Positions 21,259-32,472 of a stretch of DNA of 64,000 nucleotides are shown piece by piece (the stretch's first letter is position 1; every line of letters begins with the position of its first letter). The notes under the pieces were generated by a model, which saw nothing but the letters and a program-made list of their open reading frames with translations, ran no database searches and was not told the DNA's origin. The stretch is from Cycas panzhihuaensis (Eukaryota > Cycadophyta). The DNA lies in contig CM041465.1 in the NCBI GenBank assembly GCA_023213395.1, positions 6,510,001 through 6,574,000 on the forward strand, in the 5' to 3' direction. Made by a program: the position numbers and the translations under genes.

Positions 21259-21555
21259 TGAAAGAGTGGATCTATCCTTCATCTCCATGCACCAAATACA
21301 AAGGCAAACATGGGAGCAAGAAAGATTTGAGAGAAAGAGAGTAGCTCTCACAAAATGGGGAGGTAAGGATGAGCCTCCTCCATTGAGCTTTTACTTTTAT
21401 ATTGAGAGAGGAAGCATTAGAGTTAGGTGAAATGAAATTACATATAATGCACATGAAGGTGCATTTCACTTAAGTGATCTAATTTAAAGTTCACTTAAGA
21501 CCCTTTTTAGAAATAATCAACTAATATAATGACCTTGTGACATTAACCCGTTTCA
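21259..21555 (-). repeat. Copia-3 5' LTR
   Basis: 297 bp, ends TGAAAGAG...GTTTCA, pairing with 13888-14185. It contains the same tcacttaagtga palindrome (around 21468-21479). Confidence 0.95.
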
Positions 21556-21680
21556 CACGTGTGCAATACAGGAGAATCCAACACTTGCCATTTTATCTAA
21601 CAACCTTCAATTTCAAATGGAATCTTTGCATCTTCTTTTGTATACTTTTGTAGAGACCCTGAAAATAAAAGGGTTGTCTA
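21556..21680 (-). pseudogene. Gypsy-2 extra ORF, first part
   Basis: Minus-strand frame DAKIPFEIEGC, stop, IKWQVLDSPVLH. It joins in frame to KWLEVEDQ at 13887 once Copia-3 and one duplication copy are removed. No start codon can be fixed. Confidence 0.4.
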
Positions 21681-22189
21681 TGCAAATTTTGTAAACCCAA
21701 TTACGAACATTCTCACTTTGTCTGATTCAATCATCTTTGTCCCCGTCTGTCATCACCGTCTAACCCATCACCATCTAAACGTGCTCATCTTTGTCTATCT
21801 ACCTTGTCATCATCACTGTCTAGCTCATTGTATGGCTCAGAAAAAAAAATGAATTGATGTTTTTACATTTTGTGGAAGGGTGATTTATAGGTTGGCCAAC
21901 TTGGGGTAGGTGGGTCAGCCACCCATGGGTTTGGGAAAACCATGGGCTGCCACCCATGGTTTCTACCCACGACTGTCGATGGTGGCTATCGATCAATTGC
22001 CGCCCAATGGGCCGATCTAGCTGTCGGCCGATCAGCCACCCACCGAGCTAATCCGACTTTTCTTTTTTTCTTTTTTTTTTTTAGCTTAATTGTGCTTTTT
22101 ATTTTGCTAAATATTTTTTTGCAAATAGGCCACTCAATTAGAATATTGTTTTCACCTGTATCATCTTCACGTGTGCCTTTTATTGATTC
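21681..22189 (-). other. Gypsy-2 spacer between integrase and extra ORF
   Basis: No coding frame is supported. It includes pyrimidine-rich tracts, a T-rich run (22060-22082) and a patch around 21920-21965 with repeated cacccatgg words. Confidence 0.4.
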
Positions 22190-22571
22190 TGTAAAATTTA
22201 AGTTTTGATCCATTGGTCGTAAGTATTTATATGTCATCGTTAATCTGTGCTATCTCCACTATACCATTCTCAAATATTCTTTTGACTATAAATGGACCGA
22301 GCAATCAAATTTTAAGCTTACATGGTTTTATAAAATGCTTGTCATCATATTTAAGAACAAAGTCCCCTTCCTTAAATACTTTTGGATGCAATGTTTTGTC
22401 ATGCCATTTTTTTCTTCATTGTTATACTGTGTTCATCACCCACTGCGCATGTTGTCAAGTTTCATCCAAAGATAAAATAGTTTCTAGTTGAACTTGAATA
22501 CTGGTTGATTTTAGCCATCATTGTTGCACAACTATCTATAAACTTGGAACTATAAATTCCGTAGGAAGAAT
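22190..22571 (-). pseudogene. pol: Gypsy-2 integrase C-terminal part
   Basis: Minus-strand pieces read PTEFIVPSL next to the insertion border, then KWHDKTLHPKVFKEGDFVLKY in fragments, then LGPFIVKRIFENGIVEIAQ and NGSKLKFYRINK. This is the usual order of the gypsy integrase C-terminal domain (GPF/Y motif region and NGxxLKxY tail). Several stops interrupt it. The N-terminal continuation is at 47223-47384 on the far side of Copia-4. Confidence 0.85.
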
Positions 22572-22784
22572 TGTTAAAATAATAGACACAATAAGTAGAA
22601 TGAAAATTGTTTTCATTGCCTTTTGAGAGAGGGTATACCTCCTTAAATATACATAAGAAAGAGTAACCGACACATGTACAAATGACACGTGTCATACAAG
22701 TGTTTGAGTTACATTCGAAGTTACAAAAGAGAGGATTAATACATTCCCTTTAGTAAACTTAGGATAAAACATTATATGTCAACA
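22572..22784 (-). repeat. Copia-4 3' LTR
   Basis: 213 bp; on the plus strand TGTTAAAATAATAG to ATGTCAACA. Pairs with 47010-47222. Confidence 0.95.
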
Positions 22785-22797
22785 CCCTCTCTTAATG
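22785..22797 (-). other. Copia-4 polypurine tract
   Basis: Minus strand CATTAAGAGAGGG abuts the LTR start. Confidence 0.85.
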
Positions 22798-22820
22798 TTC
22801 TATCTCTTTTAATCATATTC

Positions 22821-24281
22821 TATCTCTAAGAATTTGGAACCTGTCTCTGTTGAGTGGTTTAGTCAAGATATCTACAACTTAATCGACTGTAGGACAATAT
22901 GCTAAATCAATTTCTCTGTTTTGCACTTTCTCTCGTATAAAATGATGATATACTTCCATGTGTTTTGTTCGTGCATGAAGTACAGGATTGTTTGTTAACT
23001 TTATGGCACTCTGGTTATCACAAAGCAACGTTGTTGGTCCTTGTTGATGTTGATTTAAATCCTTTAGAAGTTGTCTTAACCATATTGCCTCGCATGTAGC
23101 ATTGACTGCTGAGTTGTATTTGGCTTTAGTTGAAGAAAGCGCAATTGTTGGTTGTCTTTTACTGCTCCAAGAGATGGTTGTTGTTCCTAGGAAGAAGCAG
23201 TATCCGCTTGTAGATTTCCTTTTCTCTTCATCTCCAACCCAATCTGAATCACAAAACCCTGATAGTTGAGTTAATTTCTCTCTTGGATACAAAGGTTTTA
23301 GATCAGTCATTCCTTTTAAATACATGAGTATCCTCTTGGTTGTCTGCCAATATCTTACTTTGGGTTCCTGCATGAACCTTGAAACTAGATCCAGAGAATG
23401 TGAAATGTCAAGTCTGGTTGCAGTGAGATAGATTAGACTACTGACTAATTGTTTGTATAGTGTGGCATTGACAACAGGTTCATGTTCAACAGGAATCAAG
23501 TCACAATCTAATTCCATAGGAGTCGCACATTTGTTACAGTTATCCATTTGAAATTTGGCGAGAAAATCCTTGATTTGCTTTGAGACAATGTAATTGATTC
23601 CTTGTTTTGAGCAACTTCTATTCCCAAGTAGTAATTTAGAGATCCTAAATTTGTCATTTTGAATTCTTTTTCTAGTTGTTCCTTTATGTTTGAGACTGAC
23701 TCTATGTCACTTCCTGTAAAAATCATGTCATCCACATAGACTACAATTATTGTGATTAGTCCATTCCTTTTCTTTATGTATAGGTTGGAGTCTGAGCTGC
23801 ATCGATGAAAACCATTTTCAGAAAGACATTTGTCCAACTTGGCATACCAAGCTCAAGGAGCTTGTTTTAACCCATATAATGCCTTCTTCAATTTGCATAT
23901 TAAATGTTCCTGTCCCCTTTTTATATAGCCTTCTGGCTGTCCCATATAGACTTCTTCTAAATCTCCATTCAAGAAGGCACTTTTTACATCTAACTGGTAG
24001 ACTTTCCAATTGTTTTGAGCAGTTAGGGCAATTACTGTTCTGACAATATTTAATTTGGCCACAAGAGAGAATGTTTCGTCAAAGTCTATTCCAATAGTCT
24101 CAGTGTATCCTTTTGCCATAAGTATGGCTTTGTATTTTTCTATTTTGCCATCAACACCTTTTTTTGCTTTGTATATCCACTTGTAGTTGACTACTGGTTT
24201 ATTTGGAGGCAGATCAACCAGTTTCCAAGTTTGATTTTTGATGATGGATTCCATTTCTGCATCCATTGTTGTTCTCCACAT
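22821..24281 (-). pseudogene. pol: Copia-4 reverse transcriptase and RNase H
   Basis: Pieces: RT start with [22 protein letters not shown] and [22 protein letters not shown] (23853-24281); the active site VVYVDDMIFTGSD and LNYYLGIEVAQNKES (23508-23837); RNase H with GFCDSDWVGDEEKRKS, LLCDNQSAIKLTNNPVLHAR and HHFIREKVQNREID (22879-23547); tail DILTKPLNRDRFQ near 22850. Stops and frame shifts occur near 23850 and 23510. It ends only about 25 bp before the PPT. Confidence 0.9.
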
Positions 24282-25729
24282 TGCATGTTCCTTTGCTTCT
24301 TTGAAGGATCGTGGTTTTGTGCTGTTGAATAAGGCTCGAGGCTTCTGACTTCTAGTCTTGTGAGAGAATGTATCTCCCTTCCTTTCTTCAATGGTTTTGA
24401 TGTACCATTTGGTAATCTTTTTTTCTTTTTTCGCTCTTCTCTTGTGACTAAATCTTCGAGTAATTGTTCCTCTTTATCAAGTGGCAAGCTTGTATGACAT
24501 AGAGGCAAGGATGAAGATTCTAATTCTTCCAAGTTGTCTTCTGAGGTTAACCCGGACACTTCCTCTATAGGAGATTCTTCATGTAATGTTCCTGTTGGTG
24601 CTTTTTCAATTATTTGAACTGGGGATTTGTTTTTAGAGTCACCTTCTTCATTAAACACATCCCTACTCACATAGATCTTATTAGTCTTTGGATCTATGCA
24701 TTTGTATGCCTTAGAATTTTTACTGTATTTGACCATAATGCAGTCTATGTATTTAGAGTCAAGTTTAGATCTCTTCTTGTCTGGTATGTGAACAAAGCCT
24801 TGGCATCCAAATACTTTTAAGCGACTCACATCTAGTTTCTGCCTAGTCCATGCTTCTTCTAGAGTGATTTTCTCCATTGCCTTTGCTGGAATTTGATTTA
24901 TCAGATAACAGGCTATGCTTATTGCTTCTGCCAAGTAAGTCCTTGAGACTTGTTTATCATGAACCATATTGCGGACCATTTCCATAATGGTTCTATTCTT
25001 TCGTTCGGCAACTCCATTGGACTGTAGGAAGTTGAGAATTGCCTTTGTATCCCATTGATTTTGTAGTAGTTCAAGAATTCCTTCGAAATGTATTCTCGAC
25101 CACCATCAGACCTAATGCACTTTATTTTACATCATGATTCCACTTTAGCTTCAACCTTAAATTCTTTGAATGTATCAAAGACTTCTGACTTGTTATGCAG
25201 GAAATAAACTCACACTTTCCTAGTGAAATCATCAACAAAGGATAGAAAATATCTCGAGCCATTAATTGAGTGTGGTGTGAGAGGTCCACATAGATCTATG
25301 TGTACCAATTCTAGTTTGCTTGGGCGTGCCATTCACTTTCCTTGAAGGGGAGTCGATGTACTTTGCCCAACTGACATCCTTTACAAACAAAACGATCAGA
25401 TGTAATAGTGGGAAGTCCACTAACTATGCCCTTTTTATGTATCATTTCTAGTATGTAGAAACATGTCCATACTTCAAATGCCACAATTTATTATTATCAT
25501 CAAGATTTACAACAATACACCCCTTTACATCCCCATTGGGAACTGTGGGGTTAGAAACCAACCTATAGAGGTCATTACATTCTACCCCTTTAGCGATAAC
25601 AGTTCCATTGTTTTTCATATCTAAGATATAACAATTGCCATTTTCATCAAATATAGTCCTTAATTTTTTTCTTATTGAGCTGAGATACAGAGAAGAGATT
25701 CATTTTTAATCCAAGTAGGAGTACATTTC
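24191..25729 (-). pseudogene. pol: Copia-4 integrase and protease end
   Basis: An open piece at 24191-24985 covers the end of the integrase core and the linker (VSRTYLAEAISIACYLINQIP, EEAWTRQKLDVSRLKVFGCQGF, Glu/Ser-rich tail). From 24986 to about 25380 the core continues in broken frames. The zinc region (CKGCQLGK-like) is near 25370, followed by the protease C-terminal part up to 25729 (MNLFSVSQLNKK). There Copia-5 interrupts it; the rest resumes at 45147. Confidence 0.85.
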
Positions 25730-25957
25730 TGTTAATTTACAAAAAACAACTGAATTGAAAGAGGAACTAGAAATGACTTGTATTCCTTTGGAGACATAGT
25801 CTCCTTAAATATACATCAATTCTTGTAACTGTTGCAACTTGACTTGTAACCGACTTCTCCTAAAGTGACACATGTCACTTTATCTGGTGTAGGTTACATA
25901 AGAAGGGTTTGTAACATTACCCTTTACATTATTTAGATAAAACATTATATTCTAACA
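25730..25957 (-). repeat. Copia-5 3' LTR
   Basis: 228 bp, plus-strand TGTTAATTTAC to TTCTAACA. Pairs with 44914-45141. Confidence 0.96.
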
Positions 25958-27127
25958 CCCTCTCTATCTCTCAGAATTTGAAACTTTTCTTTTCTAAGGG
26001 GTTTTGTCAATAAATCTGCAATTTGCTCTGCAGCAAGACAATACTCCAATTCACTTTCTTTATTGTGAACTTTTCCCCTTATAAAGTGATGGTGCACTTC
26101 TATATGCTTTGTTCTCGCATGAAGAATTGGATTCTTGGTTAGCTTGATAGCACTTTGATTGTCACAATATAAACCTGTTGCTTGATTCTATTGTTGTTGT
26201 AACTCAACCAGAAGTTGTCTCAACCAAACTGCTTCACATGTTGCAGTTACAACTGGCTTGTATTCAACATCAATTGATGAGAGTGTGATTGTGAGTTGTT
26301 TTTTGCTACGCCAAAAGATTGCAGCAAATCCCAAGAAAAAACAATATCCACTTGTGGATTTCCTTTGTTCCTTGTCTCCTACCCAGTCTGAGTCACAGTA
26401 TCCTGTCAATTCTGCTAGTCTTTCTCTAAGATAGATCAATTTTAGATCTATCGTTCCTTATAGGTATCTTAATATTCTTCTTGTCGCTTTCCAGTGTCTC
26501 ACCTTGGGTCCCTGCATGTACCCAGAGACCAGTCCTACTGAGTATGATATATCTGGCCTAGTGGTTGTAAGATATATCAAACTTTCAATTAGTTGTCTGT
26601 ACAGAGTGGTGTCCACTGACTGTTCTCCTTTGTCTGCAGCCATGTTGCAATTTACCCCCATGGGCATTACACAAGGATGACAATCCGCCATCTAGAATTT
26701 GATCAGTAGATCTTTTATGTATTTACCTTGAGATAAAGCAATGTGATTCTGTTGTTGATCTACTTCCAACCCCAGATAATAGTTAAGGAAGCCCAATTTT
26801 GTTATTTCAAACCTTTTTCCCAATTGCTTCTTTATGTTTATGACAAATTCTTCATCATTTTCTGTAAGAATCATGCCATCTACATAAATAACACTTAGTA
26901 TAATCAATCCATTCCTTTTAGAATAGACTAGAATCAGAACTGCAGCATTGGAACCCATTTTGACATAGATCCTGGTCCAATTTAGCATACCAAGCTCGAG
27001 GAGCTTGTTTCAATCCATACAAAGCTTTCTTCAATTTATATACTAAATGTTCCTGTCCTTCTTTGATGTATCCTTCAAGTTGTGGAATGTAAACTTCTTC
27101 CAATTCTCCATTCAAGAAGGTACTTTT
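25958..27127 (-). pseudogene. pol: Copia-5 RT C-terminal half and RNase H
   Basis: Pieces from the interruption leftwards: [19 protein letters not shown] and [16 protein letters not shown] (26918-27115); the polymerase motif reads IYVDGMILTEND, so the second catalytic Asp of YVDD has become Gly; LNYYLGLEVDQQQNH (26692-26988); VDTTLYRQLIESLIYLTTTRPDI (26458-26691); RNase H LTGYCDSDWVGDKEQRKS (26188-26439); then a degraded tail to about 25980. Copia-6 splits the gene just before [10 protein letters not shown]. Confidence 0.9.
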
Positions 27128-27268
27128 TGTAGAAGGTAATGTTTTATCTAGGCAAATGACTTATGACTAAAGTATTTTGTGAGGGTCTCATATCATTACC
27201 CCCATTCACTCTTAGGGCGACAAGTGGCACAATCCTGTTGAGCGATTGCCAATTGTGCCATTTATTCC

Positions 27269-27338
<70 letters not shown>

Positions 27339-27387
27339 GATCAATAAAGAGCAGAGACTTCACTTATCATCATTATAGATCTTTTCA
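27128..27387 (+). repeat. Copia-6 5' LTR
   Basis: TGTAGAAGGTAATG to ATCTTTTCA, 260 bp including about 64 bp of TA repeat. Abuts the PBS. Confidence 0.95.
27272..27335. repeat. (TA)n microsatellite in Copia-6 5' LTR
   Basis: About 32 uninterrupted TA units. The 3' LTR has only a short tatatatgtacat here (near 32399-32411). Confidence 0.98.
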
Positions 27388-27399
27388 TGGTATCAAAGT
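27388..27399 (+). other. Copia-6 primer-binding site, mutated
   Basis: TGGTATCAAAGT: ten of twelve bases match the Met-tRNA site. Confidence 0.8.
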
Positions 27400-28086
27400 A
27401 GGTTATTAGGTCCTCCTTCCTGTGAAAGAATCAAGCTAGGGTTTCAAAAGGAGAAGAAGAATTGAATCAAGTTCGTTGTCAAAACATTGAATACGAATCA
27501 GAGAACAAGTCAGAATTGTATGGAATTGTAAGGTCGTACAGAATTATACAGACGGCAAAAATCAAAGTGCTCAAAATTTGACGAAACTTACCCAGATTGT
27601 AGATCAGAGCCTCCTCAACACTTTTTCCTTCTAGGCCGATGTCATTTGAAGCCATCTTGAAGCAATTTCGAGCAGTTTTATGGGAACGTGGATTTGTGGC
27701 CTTTCTTCTCGATTTTTCTTCAAAAATCAGGCATAAATCACTGGTACAAAGTCTCTAAATCTTTTCTCATCACTGAACGAAGGATTTAAGTTAGTTTCTT
27801 CAAGATTTTTATCTCAATTTTTGAAGATTTCTCTTCATTTTTAGAAAAAACACTTGGGCACGGGTTTGGACCTATTTCCAGCTATTTCTCATAGATCTGA
27901 AAGTGTATCGAGAAACTAATACTAGATCAAGATACCCATTTGCGAGTTCTTCCAAGTGAGACCCTTTTCTTCCTCATTTGTACACTTTGAGGTCCGTATA
28001 AAAATCCGTGCATTAGGTCGTACAACAATTTTTATAGCTGCACAATACCTCTTTTTGCCTTCATAAAAACTAGATCTGAAATAGCC
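27400..28086 (+). other. Copia-6 5' leader
   Basis: Non-coding. It contains ggtcgtacag near 27531 and ggtccgtata...aatccgtgc...gtcgtac at 27991-28026, 60-95 bp before gag. Comparable words precede gag in Copia-4 and Copia-5. Confidence 0.6.
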
Positions 28087-28968
28087 ATGGCCTCCTCTGC
28101 TGGATCATTGCCTAAAAATGATAAACTGATCGAGATGAACTTTAGTATCTGGAAGATTAAAATAGAGGGTCTTTTAAGGGCAAAACATGTTTGGAGAATT
28201 ACTACCGGAGATGAGAAACAACCCTCTAATGTTGTTGATTTAATGAACTGGGAAGAGAGGAATAATATTGTTGTGTCAGTGCTTAAACTCTCAATCTCTG
28301 ATTCCATGTTAATATATGGGGATGGTGTAGAAGATGCAAGTGAAATTTGGAGAATACTGTCTTCCATGTTGAGTAGAAAGAATAAGGCCAGAATTGTGGC
28401 CCTAAAAGAAGAACTTTATAAACTTAAAATGAAGGAGGGCCAAACTGTATCTGATTTCACAACCAAATTAACCAATATCAAAACTGCTCTTCTCACTGCA
28501 GGAGACAATTTGTCCGACACTGAGTTAATACATCTTGTGCTCAACAATTACCAAAATCCTTTGATAACATGGTAAATATGTTGATAGGAGGAGGGCAAAC
28601 TGCCACGATGACCTTTGATGCTCTCACAAGCCACATGCTCGGCCAGGAACAAAGGAATCAGAGATATGAAGAAGACTTAGAAGTCGAAGAAGCACTTATC
28701 ACTAAGCTTCATCTAGGAAACAGAGGACGAGGGCAATATAATTCTAGAATACGAGGAAGAACAACAACTACTTATAGAGGACGTTGGACTGAAGGAAGGG
28801 GACGAGGAAGAACGGCTATCAATCCACCTCGAGATGCTAGGGTATGCTTCAATTGTAGCAAACCAGGTCATTTTTCGAGCAACTCTAGAGCTTTTGATAT
28901 CTGCTACCATTGCAAACAAACGGGTCATTTTTCCATACCAGTGTCACCAAAGACGAACTAAATTTCGT
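28087..28968 (+). pseudogene. gag: Copia-6 gag
   Basis: ATG 28087, MASSAGSLPKNDKLIEMN, open for 162 codons with SIWKIKIEGLLRAKHVWRI, LSRKNKARIVALKEELYKL and VSDFTTKLTNI. A one-base slip near 28562 (NNYQNPLITW) moves to a second frame (28569-28961) that carries QEQRNQRYEEDLEVEEA, an Arg/Gly-rich stretch and two zinc knuckles. The first reads CFNCSKPGHFSSNS, its last Cys now Ser; the second, CYHCKQTGHFS, is damaged. Paired knuckles are a feature of this family. Confidence 0.88.
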
Positions 28969-29059
28969 AAGGGAAAGCAATAGGTGACTGGAAACTACTG
29001 CAGAGAATGAGATACAACAGAAGAAGAGGTTGAAACAGTCTTCATTGCAGCATTAGCAG

Positions 29060-29470
29060 CAAATGCCAACGCAACAGAAAATTGGTATGTTGATTAGGGG
29101 CTTCGCATCACATGACAAGCATTGAAGAATGGTTTGAAGTCATCAAACCATATGATCTAAATAAATCTGTAGAGTTAGGAAATAATTTTCCATTGCATGT
29201 AAAAGGAATTGGTCAAATTACCATAAAAATTAATGGAAAAATTCAACATATAGGCAATGTTTTCTTTGTACCAAGGATAAAGAAGAATCTTTTGTCTGTA
29301 TCTCAGTTGAGTGAAAAATGATTGAGAACAGTTTTTGATGAAAACGGTTACTGTTACATTCCTGATATGAAAAAAAATGGTACTGTGCTAGCCAAAGGAG
29401 AAAAATGTAATAGGCTGTATAAACTTCTCTCCACTCCTTACTGCCTGACAAAGGCCCCACAAAACCCTCT
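29060..29470 (+). pseudogene. pol: Copia-6 protease, active site destroyed
   Basis: Reads NWYVD, stop, G, where the family has WYVDSGAS, followed by a frame slip. The later part is recognisable at 29112-29321 (MTSIEEWFEVIKPYDLNKSV, VKGIGQITIKINGK, RIKKNLLSVSQLSEK). It then runs into the pre-integrase region. Confidence 0.85.
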
Positions 29471-30500
29471 TCTGGTGAAAATTCACTTGTTGTAACTAGT
29501 GTTGATACTAATGAAATATGACATTTGAAGTATGGTCATATTTTCCATGATAGGTTAGAGAAACTAAAGAAATCAAAGATGGCAAATGGCTTTCCAGACA
29601 TTTCATTCAATTCTTTTGTATGTAAAGGTTGTATGATAAGGAAACAACACATGATTCCATTCACAAAAAGCACATGGCATGCTCAAGATAAACTATATCT
29701 AGTACATACTGATCTGTGTGGCCCATTCACACCAATCTCAACAAATGGAGCAAGGCATTTCCTAACTTTCATTGATGATTTCTCTAGGAAAACATGGGTA
29801 TATTTCTTGTCTAGTAAATCAGAAGCATTCAGTTATTTCAAAGAATTCAAGGCTGAAGCAGAACTAGAGAGCAGTAAAAAAATTAAATGTATTCATTCAG
29901 ATAGAGAAGGGGAATTTGTGTCGAATGAATTTCTCTATTTTTGTAAAATACATGGAATTTGCAGACAAGTTACAACTCCATATACACCCCAATCAAATCG
30001 GGTCGCAGAAAGGATGAATAGAACAATTGTAGAAATGGCACGATGCATGTTAAACAATAGTGAGGTTACTAAAAAGTATTGGGCAGAGGCTGTGCACACA
30101 GCTGTATATTTGATTAATAGAAGTCCAACTCAATTGCTAAACAATGTAACACTTGAAGAAGCATGGACAGGACATAAGCTAAATGCAAGTCATATCAGAA
30201 GTTTCGGTTGCAAGGCATATGTACACATTCTTGACAAGAAAAGAACCAAGTTAGATAATAAGAGCATAGAATGCATAATGTTTGGATATAGCAGCCAATC
30301 AAAAGCATACCGTTGTCTCGACCTAAAGACAGATTAACTTTATATAAGTAGGGATGTAGTCTTTGACGAAAAAAAAGAACTTGCTAAAGCAGATCCTCAC
30401 GAAATAAATGTAAGTGATCAAAGCCTGTAAATTGTTCAGCCAGAAGACAAGTCAGATATCACTTATGAAAGCATTGAGGTAGAAAATGGTATTTCAGGGG
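29471..30500 (+). pseudogene. pol: Copia-6 integrase
   Basis: The open piece 29525-30337 starts in the HHCC zinc region (LKYGHIF, CKGCMIRKQHMIPF). The core has LVHTDLCGPFTP (first Asp), IHSDREGEFVSNEF (family DNGGEF; the catalytic Asp is kept, N-G changed to R-E) and AERMNRTIVEMARCML (Glu). KKYWAEAVHTAVYLINRSP and EEAWTGHKLNASHIRSFGC complete it. A stop at 30335-30337 and more stops in the linker follow. Confidence 0.9.
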
Positions 30501-32245
30501 AGATGCCTTCAGACATTCAATGAGTAAGCGAATCCAGTACTCATCTGTCTGATATGCAACAAGCCAGTGATTCAAATACTCATTCAAAAGATGAAGAAAC
30601 CGGATCACCACAAGAACAAACCTCAAAAATAGTACCAAAATGGTATCTCAAAACACTTGAGGAAATAAAAGGACAAATATTTGAACATTGAACAAGGTCT
30701 CAAAAACCACAGGCCTTGATTTACTCCATCGAACCAAGTACTTACGAAGAAGCAAGTAGTTCTCAAGCCTGAAGAGTAGCAATGGATACAGAGATTGAAG
30801 CAATTCATAGAAACAAAACATGGGATTTGTAACGGCTCCTGAATATAAACCCATTGTAAATTGTAAATGGGTATATAAAGTAAAGGAAAAGCCAAATGGT
30901 GAAATCGAGAAATACAAGGCAAGACTGGTAGCAAAAGGCTACACACAGATAGTCGGAATTGACTATGAAGAAACGTTTTCACCAGTAGCCAAGCTCAACA
31001 TAGTAAAGACTGTGATTGCAATTGCTGCCCAAAAGGAATGGAAGATTTAACAAATGGATGTTAAAAATGCCTTCCTGAATGGAGATTTACAGGAAGAAGT
31101 ATATATGTATCAGCGAAAAGGATACATAAAACCAGGTTAGGAGAATTTAGTCTGTAAATTAAGAAAGGCATTGTATGGACTCAAATAGGCGTCGGGAGCT
31201 TGGTATGCTAAGCTGGACTCATATCTAACTCAAAATGGCTTTCACAAGTGTGAATCAGATTATAGTCTGTACGTAAAATCGAATCAAGGACTAATGTTTA
31301 TCATAGTGGTGTATGTACATGACATGCTAATCACAGGAGATGACGAAGATTCAATCACATTCATCAAGAAATGATTTGAAAAGGTCTTTGAAATGACAAA
31401 TCTGGGAATGTTGCATTATTATCTCAGAATAGAAATAGAACAGAACAATCACTCTATTGTTCTTTCACAATCAAGATATGTCAAAAACTTGCTAAGCAAA
31501 TTTAAATTGGAAAGCTGCTACCAATGGAAACTGGATGTGTATTAAGCATAGAGCAAGAAGCACAACCTGTTGATGCAACTTTGTACAGACAATTGATCAG
31601 AAGCTTAATTTATCTCATAGCCACACGACTAGATATTTCGTATGCAGTTGGTGTTGTTTCCAGATTTATGGAAAATCTCAAGATACCTTACTGGAATGCT
31701 GCAAAAGGAATTTTGCGAGATCTAAAAGGTACCATAAATCTTGGATTAGAGTATAGAAAAGATAACAATATGCAATTGACAAGTTTTTGTGATTCCGACT
31801 GAGTTAGAGATAGGACAGATAGAAAATCAACTTCGAGGTATTATTTCTTTCTGGGAACATCATTGATCTTCTAGAGCAGCAAAAAGCAACATACAGTCGC
31901 TCTATCCTCAATGTAAGCAGTACAAGTCGATCAATGCAAAGATGCAAAGGAATATGGGTTAGACAACTCCTTAAGGATCTTGGACAGGAACAAATAATGC
32001 CCATATAGATATTCTGCGACAACCAAAGTACAATCAAAATGACTAAAAATCCAACACTACATGCAAGAACCAAGCACATAGAAGTGCATCACCATTTCAT
32101 CAGAGAAAAAGTACAGAACAGAGAAGTCGAGCTCTGGCATTGCACATCAGAAAATCAAACTGCAGATGTCCTCACCAAATCCCTTGGTAGGGAAAAATTT
32201 ATTAATTTTAGAAATCAGTTAGGACTAAGACCAATAAAAGATTAA
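30501..32245 (+). pseudogene. pol: Copia-6 reverse transcriptase and RNase H
   Basis: RT starts with [20 protein letters not shown] (30820-31050). AFLNGDLQEEVY and a GLK, stop, A stretch follow near 31065-31195. The catalytic motif reads VVYVHDMLITGDD: the first Asp of YVDD is His, so the enzyme would be dead. VDATLYRQLIRSLIYLIATRLDI and SFCDSD then a stop (31524-31802), and the RNase H tail TKNPTLHARTKHIEVHHHF to DVLTKSLGREKF (32039-32245), finish it. Many stops look like CAG to TAG changes. Confidence 0.9.
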
Positions 32246-32252
32246 GAGGGGG
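32238..32252 (+). other. Copia-6 polypurine tract
   Basis: aagattaagaggggg directly before the 3' LTR. Confidence 0.85.
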
Positions 32253-32467
32253 TGTAGAAGGTAATGTTTTATCTAGGGAAATGACTTATGTCTAAAGTAT
32301 TTGGTGAAGGTCTCATATCATGACCCCCATTCACTCTCAAGGTGACAAGTGGCACAATCTTGTTGAGAGGTTGTCAGTTGTCCCGCTCATTCCAACTGTA
32401 TATATGTACATGGTAATTGATCAATAAAGATCAAAGAGTCTGCTTATCATCATTATAGATCTTTTCA
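32253..32467 (+). repeat. Copia-6 3' LTR
   Basis: 215 bp, TGTAGAAGG to CTTTTCA. Pairs with 27128-27387. Confidence 0.95.
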
Positions 32468-32472
32468 CTTTT

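Larger units (their letters stand above)
13888..21555 (-). mobile_element. Copia-3, full-length copia element
   Basis: 7,668 bp with two LTRs of about 298 bp, PBS, PPT, gag and pol. Flanks are cactt (13883-13887) and cacgt (21556-21560), a 5-bp duplication with one mismatch. The LTRs differ at very roughly 5-6 percent by eye. It shares its LTR, gag and long leader with Copia-8. It sits in the Gypsy-2 extra ORF. Confidence 0.93.
27128..32467 (+). mobile_element. Copia-6, full-length copia element inside Copia-5 RT
   Basis: 5,340 bp, plus strand, opposite to its host. Perfect duplication ctttt at 27123-27127 and 32468-32472. The LTRs are 260 and 215 bp; the length difference is mostly a TA microsatellite in the 5' copy. 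All coding domains are present but carry many stops. The LTRs differ at roughly 24 sites outside the microsatellite, more than those of its host Copia-5. Confidence 0.95.

Noticed and set aside
28713-28928. Antisense Ser-rich ORF opposite Copia-6 gag
   Set aside because: Shadow of the Arg/Gly-rich gag coding strand; the same effect explains most antisense ORFs over RT and integrase here.
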